Origin: Aplidium turbinatum
Taxonomy: Eukaryota; Chordata; Ascidiacea; Aplousobranchia; Polyclinidae
DNA length: 64,000 nucleotides
NCBI GenBank assembly: GCA_918807975.1
Contig: OU964932.1
Location: 4,030,001 to 4,094,000, forward strand
Reading direction: 5' to 3'
The notes under the pieces were generated by a model. That model saw nothing but the letters and a program-made list of their open reading frames with translations. It was not told the origin of the DNA and searched no databases. Position numbers and translations under genes: made by a program. This document shows positions 1 to 11,100 of the stretch, one piece after another. How positions within the stretch are numbered: the first letter of the stretch is position 1; the number at the start of each line of letters is the position of its first letter.

Positions 1-519
1 ACTCGTGCTTTGCCGCTGCAGTATTGAAAACCACGTGCAGTTCCGCTCGGCCATGTCGCTAACATGTCACACCAGGCAAAGCAACTTGTTTTTGCAAAAT
101 GAATATGAGTTCTTTGAAGTTCATCACCAAACACTTGTGATATTTTTGCACTGCTGCAATTAACATTATGCTTAATGTGAGTGCTTCATTATGATGTTTT
201 GAACTGATGTTAAAAGGACTGTGTTGTGAATATTTTTGGATTATGGGCCCAATCTTCGGTATTATCAGTGTGTTACTATATCTTGTGCAACATATCAGAT
301 TTTTTTTTCAAAAAACTTATGACAGATCACAATTTGTCAGAAAAAATGCTGAATTTTAACAAAAATGTGTGTATATTTTGGTTTTTTGGCTATAACTCGT
401 TTTGTATTGTAAATAGAGCAAACTTTCTTCTTAGGACAGATAGAAACATGATGTTTTGGCAGCTTTTGAGCTATATATCATGACTCTACGACCAGTGGTT
501 ACCGAGGTAGGCAATTTTA
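1..519. other. non-coding sequence, no feature seen
   Basis: No exon, repeat or recognisable element is visible. By position it should be part of the ZUP1 intron, since the next exon in the gene (the peptidase domain) is not found before the left edge of the window. Confidence 0.5.
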
Positions 520-1206
520 CCCCCTCGCGAGCATAAATTGGGGAGTTGCCGGCTGGAAAATGGGGGCAACCCCTTAACTGTTTGAAGGTTGGGGGGGGGC
601 TGTCAATTCAACTTTTTTGCATCAACAGTTGTATCTCTAAAACCACTGAGGCTGCGACTATGAGATTTCTTGACTTTTCCTAACTTTCATTCACCTCTAT
701 TGAGCTGAAATTTTGAGCGAATAAAGGTTATAAATTGAGAGATATAAGGCATTTCTCAGCACATCCTCTGAAATATTTCATATTCTATTGTTCAAAATTT
801 TCCCACCAGCTGGATGAAAGTAATTAATTTGGCCCATGTCTCGTTAATCCTAACTGCTTCACAGCGTGAAGGAAATTGACAGTATGCGTGGACCTTTTGT
901 TCTCACCACGGCTGATAAGCGACGTCGATACAAGAAAAGCTTCAACTTTGATACGATGAGTTACCGTCGCTTGCGGTTGAAATTGCGTAAAATTAAACAT
1001 AAGACTTGGTGCCAATGCATCTAGAGCGAGAATAGTTTTTCGCAGACAATTATGTCCTTTCAATCAAACAAAGCATAGGCTACAACGTTATTGCCTACTA
1101 TAGAAGCTGCTCTGTAACATATTATGATTTTGGTTTCAAATCTTTCCTTTTGTCCGACACACTATCAAAAGCAGAAAAGGCGTCGATGTTCCCAAAGCTT
1201 CTCACA

Positions 1207-4200
1207 TATGGGTCATTCCATGTCAACTCAACAGGGTGTGCAAGCTCGACCCTCTTAGATTTTCTTGAAATTCACACTAAAGTTTCATATTGATGTATAA
1301 TGAACACAAAAAATATTTCAGCTCATTATCTCAAGACGTTTAGAAATTACAGCCCTTCAAAGTCACCAAGATCCCTCAAAATGCGTTCGCATGTAAATTT
1401 TCCTCCATGTTTGGGTCTTCACAACTTTTCATGTAAAGCATTTACAAATCTGAAATTTGGTATTCTGATTAAGAAGTAGCCCTAGTTTTCATATCTACCA
1501 TCGAAATTGCTAATTTCAAATTAGTTTTAGATATAGAACCTTTCAAAAATTGAAATTTTTTACATTTGAAAAAATTACATCAATTTTTGATGTCTGCTAT
1601 CTCCCAAACCAATAGTCCCAAAACTACCATTTTGCATCTTATTATTCTATACTAGTTGGTAATTAACCTCCATGAGACTTACACTAAAAAAATGTGAAAT
1701 TATTGAAGTTTGGAGGGTGCAAAGATGAAGCGCGAGCAAAAAAGCGCAAAATGCGCCATCTTGTGGTTAATATTTGACCCTGTGGACAGTCATTCAGGAA
1801 GTTGAAACTTTCAGAAAAAAATCTTCTTTGCCTAAGCTATAAACAGTTCAAGTTTCAAATATGTAACCCAACTCCTTCAATAGTAAATGCAGCTGTGAAA
1901 TCATGAGTTTGACCATCACATTCAAAAGTCTTGGGGGTGTAAGGTAGTGTGGCTTAATTGGCAAACATGAAAATGTTTTGAATTTTGCTGAGGACACCCT
2001 TTTAAATTGTGAAGTTGTCAGAAAAAATAACTCCTTCAAAACATTTTTGAATTTGAAATTGATTTAGGGGTGGCCCTCTCCCCCTGAAGTTCTGCGCCCT
2101 CCCCTAAAATACCAAATCTTCATATCTCAAAAACTGCTGGAGCTAGAGATACAGTTTTTGTGTCAAAAGATGCAGAAAACATGATTTCCTATCTGCTTTC
2201 TGAACAGTGATTGTGTCTATCTTGAGTAGAAAAGCAGTTATTTAAAAAAAAACTTGTTTTGGGTATTCTAGCACAAAACAGCGCTGAACAAGTATTGTGG
2301 TCCAAGTTATTCAATACACAAAGTTCATAAACTAACTTGTATATAACTGGTTAGTTTCAAGATAAAAATGAAACTAAACAAACAAGCAAGCAAACAAAGA
2401 AAAAAAAGTCAAATGAATCAGTAATAGGTCACAACTCGCAGCTATAACTAAGTCAAAACAGGAGAGTTGTATTGTTTCATGTTTTTGTGAATCTCTGCTA
2501 TTTACTGTTGACTTTTTAAGATCATAGCATGCATAACCATCACAACGGGTAGATGGCTTTTCCGTGTTTCAGCATAATTATCTTTAAATGCCTTGCTCTA
2601 TAGCACATTGAGTTGGTAACAGTAAAATAAAGCAGCACTAACACAACAAAGCAATTATGGTACTGTAGTTAGCAAAGCACATTCAACAGTATGAGGCAAA
2701 GAATATTGCACAGCAAAATAATATAACTCCATAAGTGTACAGGATATATTTGTCACAGGACATCCCCGGCCAGGAATAAAAAAAAAAAAATTAACACTGA
2801 GATTTGCAAGTCAGAACATCTTACATAAGACTTAAACACTGGAAGCAAAGTAACGGACACAAAAGATTGTGGCAAGTCATTACAATTCATTTGCAGTGTG
2901 ATGGCAAAATAATCATAATTTGATCATAGTCCATTGTGTTTAATCTGTACTGTCTGCCACCATGCCCTTGCAACTGTAGAGGACTTATTATACACAAAAT
3001 ATCCCGGAATGGAACCCAGTACTCATTCGTGAGTTGTGAGAGCATCTTCTGATGTGATGCTGCTACTACCTATTGCTGATTCATTTGTTTTTTTTCTTTG
3101 TTTGCTTGCTTGTTTGTTTAGTTTCATTTTTACCTTGAAACTAACCAGCTATACAAGTTAGTTTATGAACTTTGTGCATTGAATAACTTGGACCAAAATA
3201 CTTGTTCAGCGCTGCTTTGTGCTGGAATACCCGAAACAAGTTTTTTGAAATAACTGTTTTTCTACTCAAGATAGGCACAATCATTGTTCAGAAAGCAGAT
3301 AGGAAATCATGTTTTCTGCATCTTTTGACACAAAAACTGTATCTCTAGCTCCAGCAGTTTTTGAGATATGAAGATTTGGTATTTTGGGGGAGGGCGCAGA
3401 ACTTCAGGGGGAGAGGGCCACCCCTAAATCAATTTCAAAAATGTTTTGAAGGAGTTATTTTTTCTGACAACTTCACAATTTAAAAGGGTGTCCTCAGCAA
3501 AATTCAAAACATTTTCATGTTTGCCAAGTAAGCCACACTACCTCACACCCCCAAGACTTTTGCATGTGATGGTCAAACTCATGATTTCACAGCTGCATTT
3601 ACTATTGAAGGAGTTGGGTTACATATTTGAAACTTGAACTGTTTATAGCTTAGGCAAAGAAGATTTTTTTCTGAAAGTTTCAACTTCCTGAATGACTGTC
3701 CACAGGGTCAAATATTAACCACAAGATGGCGCATTTTGCGCTTTTTTGCTCGCGCTTCATCTTTGCACCCTCCAAACTTCAATAATTTCACATTTTTTTA
3801 GTGTAAGTCTCATGGGGGTTAATTACCAACTAGTATAGAATAATAATATGCAAAATGGTAGTTCTGGGACTATTGGTTTGGGAGATAGCGGACATCAAAA
3901 ATTGATGTAATTTTTTCAAATGTAAAAAATTTCAATTTTTGAAAGGTTCTATATCTAAAACTAATTTGAAATTAGCAATTTCAATGGTAGATATGAAAAC
4001 TAGGGCTGCTTCTTAATCAGAATACCAAATTTCAGATTTGTAAATGCTTTACATGAAAAGTTGTGAAGACCCAAACATGGAGGAAAATTTACATGCGAAC
4101 GCATTTTGAGGGATCTTGGTGACTTTGAAGGGCTGTAATTTCTAAACGTCTTGAGATAATGAGCTGAAATTTTGTTTGTGTTCATTATACATCAATATGA

Positions 4201-4287
4201 AACTTTAGTGTGAATTTCAAGAAAATCTAAGAGGGTCGAGCTTGCACTTTTCCAAAAACCTGTTGAGTTGACATGGAATGACCCATA
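1207..4287. mobile_element. 3.1-kb foldback element with 1.2-kb inverted arms
   Basis: The arms at 1207-2429 and 3068-4287 are near-identical inverted copies separated by a unique spacer of about 640 bp. The outer tips read TGGGTCATTCCATGTCAACT and its complement, flanked by TA on both sides, which suggests a TA target duplication of the Tc1/mariner type. Mirror-image ORFs of 63 codons at 1848-2039 (minus) and 3446-3637 (plus) differ at only two residues. They show the arm symmetry and are not genes. No transposase is seen in the spacer, so the element is non-autonomous. It lies inside the piggyBac element and is younger than it. Confidence 0.85.
2430..3067. other. spacer of the foldback, no coding signal
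   Basis: AT-rich single-copy loop between the two 1.2-kb arms. It holds a short poly-A run near 2780 but no ORF of note. Confidence 0.6.
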
Positions 4288-4407
4288 TACTTGTAAACTT
4301 ATATTTCACATGAGACAACTTGACAAGTAAATACACAAGAAGCGGATTCTTCTCCGTCAACTTCCGCAACAGCGATTCCGATCGAGATTGACGACCAGTT
4401 ACCTTCC

Positions 4408-6192
4408 ATGGGCGATGTTCAACCGGAGTTTGCGCCATCAGGACGGATTATAACATCAAAAAGACTGGTGAACAGTATAGATTCCTATCTCGACATGAAC
4501 AACTACGATGCTGTTGAGTTTTCCTGACACACTGAAGTCTTATACAACTTTTGTAGAAAAGCCAAAGAACAGACAAGAGGGCGGCGTCAGCATTACTTGG
4601 TCTAATGCGAGACCGGTGCACAATGGGAGAAGGGGCCGGGCTAACATTATATCTGGCCCGATTGGTGTTAGAGGACGGAATGGCCCGTTTCGGTGAGTCC
4701 GATTCGGTGAGTCCGATTCGGTTAGTCCGATTCGGTGAGTCCGATCCCTTAACGGGGGATTTTTTTAATTTTTTTTTTAAATTATCGGGTACCGTAGCCT
4801 AATTATCATTGCCGTTTTAGGGTTAGGGGTTAGGAGTTAAGGTTAGGGGTTAGAAGTTAGGAACTCACCGAATCAGACTCACCGAATCGGACTCACCGAA
4901 TCGGACTCACCGAATAGTAGCAGACCCGTTAGAGGAGAAGCCAAAGAAGCCAAGACCCCTCGGCAAGCATGGGAACTATTTTTTTCTTTAAACATTTTGA
5001 ACATTATTGTTCAAGAAACAAATAGAAAAATTGCCACACTCATTTCTCAATTGCCAGAGAGAATTTTAGATGACAGCAGGTACTGCTATTTTGGCCCAAC
5101 CAACAACGAGGAGATGCTGGCCTTTGTTGAATTGGAGTATTTTCGGGGGCTTTTAGGACAGGCTGGTCATTCCACGGATGTATTGTTCAATCAACTGCAA
5201 GGACATCCCGTGTTTAGTGCAACAATGAGCAAGAACCGCTTTAAATTTTTATTTTCAAACATTTCGTTCGACGACCAAAATACTAGGCCGCAACGTTGGA
5301 AGAATGACCGGTTGGCCGCATTTCGAGTCGTTTTCGAAATGTTTAACGAAAACTGCGGCAAACATGTCATTCCAGGTGACTACTTGTCGTTGGACAAAAC
5401 GCTATACCCCATGAGGACACAAATTGCCTTCAAGCAATATAATCCAAACAAGCCTGCGAAATATGGCCTTCTGTTCAAGTCGGTAAACGCCAGCAGATTC
5501 CCATACACATTTGCGGCATCGGTCTATTCAGGTAAACCAAAGGAAGAGCCATTTAATTTTTACGTTCGTGGAACAGAAGAACTGGTAAAAGGAATGGTGA
5601 TGAGCCTGGAACAACACGGTGACCTTCAAGGTCGGAATATTTTGTATGACCGCTTTTACACCTCCATACTACTCGCGCAGTGGTTGCTTGACAGGGGTAT
5701 AACGTCAGCTGGAACCCTCAACGCTATACGTAGAGGAATACCCCTGGAAGTGAAGCAAGTGAGTGGTAGGGAGAAATCTTCGTACGAAATTTATTGGCAG
5801 ACGAGTGAGGCTGATCTCAGCCTACATTCTTATGTAGTAAAAACGAAGAATTCTGGCATGCGGAATGTGTTGATGTTGATGACCATGCAACCTCTATTGG
5901 GGATTACCAAGGATGACGGCAAAAAGAAGCCAGGCTTGTATAAGCTTTACGACTTCACAAAGGGTGGCACCGATATCATCAACCAAAGGATGGGTTGGTT
6001 CATTCACGTGCAAAGCGAAGTCCCCATGGTGGACAACTACTGCGTTTGCTTATTGAGAAGGTGCCAAAGCCACAAAAAATAAACTACCAAAAAACCGTGG
6101 CCAATGTCAATGCTGTGAAAAGCCTTTATGCCCTGCACATTCCATACGAGTACGTCAAGTTTGCTTTTGCGCAGAATAAACTATTTGAATGA
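4408..6192 (+). pseudogene. piggyBac transposase, interrupted (DDE_Tnp_1_7 family)
   Basis: The main block, 4997-6082, encodes the catalytic core. The catalytic aspartates are visible: D133 in YLSLDKTLYP, D218 in ILYDRFYTS and D326 in TKGGTDIINQ (numbered from 4997). The frame stays open upstream of 4997 through TPRQAWELFFS, so TTG at 4997 is not the true start. An N-terminal acidic segment begins around the ATG at 4408 (MGDVQPEFAPSG) and ends at a stop near 4527; the next segment, SNARPVHNGRRGRANIISG, is in another frame. A 252-bp element splits the gene between GVRG and EAKEAK. A further frame change near 6060 separates the last 40 or so codons (YALHIPYEYVKFAF). The transposase would cut and rejoin DNA at TTAA sites; this copy cannot make the full protein. 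Confidence 0.9.
4676..4927. mobile_element. 252-bp foldback-like element with 9-bp target duplication
   Basis: Flanked by perfect 9-bp direct repeats GTTAGAGGA (4667-4675 and 4928-4936). It begins CGGAATGGCCCGTTTCGG and ends GTAGCAGACCC. Subterminal direct repeats of GGTGAGTCCGATTC at the left face inverted copies (GAATCGGACTCACC) at the right. The core contains TTAGGGTTAGGGGTTAG, like telomeric repeat. It split an intact piggyBac reading frame: excising it with one repeat restores the codons for GVRGEAKEAK. The 9-bp duplication fits Mutator-like or Foldback transposons; no transposase is present. Confidence 0.9.
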
Positions 6193-6289
6193 TTGCGGTT
6201 TTATAAACTTTGGCTTCAACCACAGCCTAAATAAAACGCGGAGCTCAATGAGAGATTTTCCTTTTTTCCTTTTATTAGACAGATAGCTA

Positions 6290-6665
6290 TTTTTACGTTG
6301 ATTCAACATATCAAGACGTTGAATACTTGTAAACATGTGCGGTTTTGCAATTAGATTGCTTATCAAAATCATCTATCCTTTTTTGTATAAAAAGTGGGTC
6401 ATAAAACTAATCGTAATACTCGATGTAAAATTCAGCATTTTTATATGCTGAAACAGTATTGTATTCATATTTTATAAATCCATTTTCTATTTAGAAAATA
6501 TCAATATAATGCGGTTTGAGCATAGCTGAATTTTAGCACGGATACAACGACTGATTTTATGACTTTTATACAAACAAGGACAGAAGAGAAGTAATCTAAT
6601 TGCAAACCCGCGCATGTTTACATCGTCTTGCAATGTTGAATCCACGTCGAAATGATTGTATTAGC
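6290..6665. repeat. imperfect inverted repeat, MITE-like
   Basis: About 120-bp arms (6290-6420 and 6545-6665) are inverted copies of each other. Paired blocks include TGTAAACATG, TTTGCAATTAGATT and TTTGTATAAAA. The left arm contains GTTGATTCAACATATCAAGA, which resembles the palindromic repeat scattered elsewhere in the window. It lies in the 3' non-coding part of the piggyBac element. Confidence 0.6.
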
Positions 6666-7941
6666 GTTGTATTCAATTTCTCGTATTATCGAACTGTAAA
6701 TGTGCAGCCACTTGTAATTTCAATGTGCCTCATTGCATATTCTTAAATATTTCTGAATTTGTGTGTACATAACCTGACAGAACACAGGTTGCTTTACCAT
6801 TGAATCAAGTTGAAAAACGTTGCTGCAAGAGCCTTGTGCCAATTGCTGCAGTCCGGTATTGCTGTAACCAAATCAAAATACTTATCAATATTTTGCTGCC
6901 AAACTGACATTTTTATCGCATAAACGCCCATTAGGCAAAAAAAAAAGGCAGCTAATTCTTTGTAAAGTACTTCTCCAGGTTCACAATGATTTGACGCATA
7001 ATAAATACTACTTTGAATAAATCTAAATATTGTTTGGATTTTAGTGTGTGGCATATGAATCTTAGAGAGCTTATTGAATCCACAAGAAAATGACCCGAGG
7101 CATTACAGATTTTCTTTTTGATGAAAAGCGTTGTGACGTTCTGTTAATTAATGAACCGTAACTGTTTTATTTTGAATTTCTTTCTGACTTCTGTTTATGT
7201 AAAGCATCATCGACTTTATCGGGTAATCTTACTCCTAGTACTAGCCTTGTATGTAGCCGAGTTCACATTGAACTTACATTGAGAGACGCTGTTGCAACTA
7301 CAATACATTGCATTTAAACCGCTTTTTTTGTTGCATGATCTTCCATTCGTTTCGTGGATTACATAATAGTATTTGATAAACGCCACCCTGCTTCTTCAGC
7401 TGGTCTACATTTGTTAATAAAGCGTAGGAGTTGCTGTTCTTGGAACCGAGGTCACAAGATCATAATCCAAATTAGTGTGACACGCGTTCAGAAATCTCAT
7501 TACTGCATGTAATTGATGAAGCATTGTTCTTTTAGTCAAGAAGCGAGCTTTATTTTGAGCGTGGGAAAAGTTATTATTTTGCATGAAAAATATAGATTCA
7601 AATTGAGATTATGTAAAAAAAATTTAATCACAACATGGCAATGCATGTTCTTCATTACTCTACCAAAAAATAATGTGTAAACTCACGCTACAATTGCTTT
7701 AATCGCAAAATAATCCAAAAGTCATAAGTCACCTCAACATTTCAACGTCTATGAGCAGTTCTAAAATTCACATAGGTTTAATTTTCGGATATGCTCAGCG
7801 TGAATAATTTTACAAAGTGAATCCCAAAGTTTGAAGCCGTACCTTAAAAAATAACAGAGATATCACTCCTAAAGCATAAGAAGAATCGACAGCCCCCCCC
7901 CCAAACTGAGCAAGACTCCAGGGAGCCCAACCTCGTAAGGG
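6666..7941. other. piggyBac 3' non-coding region
   Basis: No convincing coding sequence. An 86-codon minus-strand ORF at 6794-7054 has no recognisable domain. A C-rich run at about 7894 belongs to the right terminal region of the piggyBac element. Confidence 0.4.
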
Positions 7942-8126
7942 TTAAAATCAATTTTTAATGAAGTTTTAGGTCATTTGTCGGGATTTAAGAACCCCGTTTT
8001 TTTCGATTTTAACAAAAAACTTTTTTCACTCCACCCTAGTGAAACACGTCAAGTAAATTCAAACAAATAATAATAAACAGTGAAAACAAAACATAAATAA
8101 CCCAGTACAAAAATGACATAGCCTAC

Positions 8127-11100
8127 CCACCAAAATGACTGCCATGAGCACATAAGACCCAGTGCAAGTCTAATGGCTTATAGCGCTGTAATTTATCAGC
8201 CAGCCTACTACACACATCGATGGTACACGTTGAAGCATCATCAACTCCAGTATCTAGGTTTTCAAGCAAATCAAATTTCTTTCTGAAAAAAAAAACAATC
8301 TTATCAGATGCAAGTGATATCGGGATTGTAATACATCAAAGATGTTAATAAAATACTTAATGCCTACAGATTGCTGCACTTTTCATCACGGCTGCAGCGC
8401 TGCTAAAAAGAAGTCTGGCTCTGGCTCCAGAGCTGTCAGGTTTAGCACCAGTGCCTCAAAAACTGTCAGGCTTATATGTTATATCAGTGGCTTCGACTTC
8501 AGCCCCGGAGCTGTAAAGCTTTATAGCAGTAGCTCCAGAGCTGTCTGACATGGGTTTCATGCCAGTGGCTCTGGAGAGAAAATAGATGTATGTCCAACAT
8601 AAGTGCATTTTTTAAATTCTGATGAGGGCTTAAGTTGAGCCGAAAACATTCAACTGTTTATAAAACTATTTGTGAATGTGTAAAATATAGTGTTATAATT
8701 AGGGCAACCAAAAGCCAATAAAGTCAAAATTTTTCTGCCTTGTTCAAAGTGTATAAAACGTCTATAAACTAAATTTCAGGCTGACACAAAGAAAGGTTTC
8801 AAAGGTATTAAGTAAAAAAATGTCAAATTTTATGGTTAGGTCAAAATTTTCTTTTAACGTAGTTTTTCTTCTCTCTATTCATATTTTATTAAAGCTACAC
8901 AGATACTGATTTTTTGTTATAATTTTTTTTGCTATTCTGACATATTAATAATCCATTTATTGCAATTTCTGAGGTAATAATCTTGTTTCGCCCACTACCG
9001 ACGATTGAATATTAAGTGGGCTAGGCGTGGAAGGCAGGTAACGTTATTTTTGTTCTTGGTTAGATGAATACTCAAACCATTATACACATAGTATTGAGTT
9101 TTAGGGCTTCCTGATGTTCTCAAATTTGCCTTTAGCTAGCCTATAATTATGCAAATTCTTCTAAAGTTTGTAGTACACTGCTTGATTACGCTTCTGAGTT
9201 TACCTCAACCCCTAAAGGTGAATGACAGAAGCCAGAAACTTTAAAGGCAATAATGTTAAACATTACTTGATGTTGAAGTATAATACTGCAGAACCCTCCT
9301 AGTAATTTTGGGATATTTAAAGACAATCCATATTTATCTTTTGCAGTTTTTCGAGTTACTTTAAGTACTTGTTCGTTAGCTGTGGTGTCGTTGAGTCTTC
9401 TACATTTTTCTTTTATTTCATTAGAAAAAGAAGATATCCTTACCTAACGGTTTAATTTCTAATATGCTTTGTATTTAGATTTGGGTTGCAAACGCAAAAA
9501 ACTATTGGTCAAAATTTGTAAATTATATATAAAGTCAAAATTTCATGTTTTTAGGTCAAAAAATTGGTTGCCCCAGTTATAATGCTCAGTCAAACAGTGC
9601 TGTATTGTTATCTTCAGTATTTTAAAACAGTGCTGTATGGAGTATTCTAAAACGGGTCTGCTACTATTCGGCGAGTCCGATTCGACTAGTCCGATTCGGC
9701 GAGCTCCCTATTCGGCGAGAGCCCTTTTCGGCGAGTGCCCTATTCGGCGAGTTTTTGAAATTTTTGAAAGGAAATTATCGGGTACCGTAGCTTAATTATA
9801 ATTGCCGTTTTTACATCGTTTTAACGTCGCTAAACGTTGAAATCGTGCAGAAAAGAATAAAAAGAATATGTTTGAACTATTAAATTAAAATTCGTCATGT
9901 CAGTTCAGTTGTTTTTATTTCTGACCATCATATGAAAAACAATACACGTCAACATAGCAAAGGTAGAAGCGACAAAACGCGAACGTTAAAAAGTGCTTGA
10001 ATTCGTCATGTCAGTTCAGTTGTTTTTCTTTCTGATCATGATATCAAAAACAATACACGTCAACATAGCAAAGGTGTAGAAAAAGGTAGAAGCGACAAAA
10101 CGCGAACGTTAAAACGTGCTTGTGACCGAAGTAAGTTATTGAGTTGAAAGAAATTTGGCACAGTCGCAACACTTTCTAAAAAATTAAAGATATGAAGGGA
10201 AAATAAAACAAAGAAAATGTTCCAAAAAAAAAAAAAAAAATAGATCATGTTTATGTCTATAAGTTAGTACTTTTGAATAGTTAAAATGATTAGTTTGGAC
10301 CAACAAATGTGTGGCCTACAGCTTGGATTGAAAGGAAATTATCGGGTAGGCTACCGTAGCCTAGTTATCCCGACCAGCAAAAATTTGTTCCAAGAACACA
10401 GTTCATTTTTACATTGTAGTAACAGAACGAAAAGGCTAAACAAATGTGTGGCCTATCGTGTTAACGTCGCTAAACATTGAAATCGTGTAGAAAAGGGAGC
10501 TTTTGCTGACTAGGATACTTTGAAACTGAGAAACATTCACAGAAGCCCTACGATTTGTTCCAAGAACCCATTTAGCATAACATTTCATTTGTACATTGAT
10601 TCAACGTCTGAATACATTATCTTAAAAATGCAACGTATCGTAGGGCTTCTGTGAATGCTTCTGTGAATAACTCCGTAGAACGTAGCGATAACTCCGAGTG
10701 TGGCAATAAAAGCAATCCTAGTGTGACGACATAATTACGTCATCCATCTGCGTGACATTTCGCCGAAATTACCTTGCTGCTGATGAAACACGCTTTCGCC
10801 CCCACGGCCAAAAAAATACTTAGGCGCCTATGATTTTAACTATTCAAAAGTACTAACTTATAGACATAAACATTATTTTTTTTGTAACATTTTCTTTGTT
10901 TTATTTTTCCTTCATATCTTAAATTTTTCTGAAGGTGATGCAACCTTGCCAAATTTCTTTCAACTCAGTAACTTACTTCGGTCACAAGCACGTTTTAACG
11001 TTCGCGTTTTGTCGCTTCTACCTTTTTCTACACCTTTGCTATGTTGACGTGTATTGTTTTTGATATCATGATCAGAAATAAAAACAACTGAACTGACATG

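Larger units (their letters stand above)
520..7941 (+). mobile_element. piggyBac-family DNA transposon, decayed and carrying nested insertions
   Basis: The element is delimited by a TTTA/TTAA pair: TTTA at 516-519 followed by CCCCCTCGCGAG, and CGTAAGGG followed by TTAA at 7942-7945. The two ends read as imperfect inverted repeats: CCC near the tip, then a run of G followed by CTGTC(A/G)ATTC at about 590-612 and its complement at about 7884-7907. TTAA is the standard piggyBac target, so TTTA is probably a mutated copy. A piggyBac transposase remnant lies inside on the plus strand. Removing the two later insertions (1207-4287 and 4676-4927) leaves about 4.1 kb. It sits in a ZUP1 intron. The ends are my inference from weak similarity; the transposase is certain. 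Confidence 0.5.

Noticed and set aside
1848-3637. Two 63-codon ORFs with nearly the same sequence on opposite strands
   Set aside because: They are mirror images in the arms of the foldback 1207-4287; no start context or family supports a gene.
6794-7054. 86-codon minus-strand ORF in the piggyBac 3' region
   Set aside because: No similarity to any domain I know and no splice or start support.
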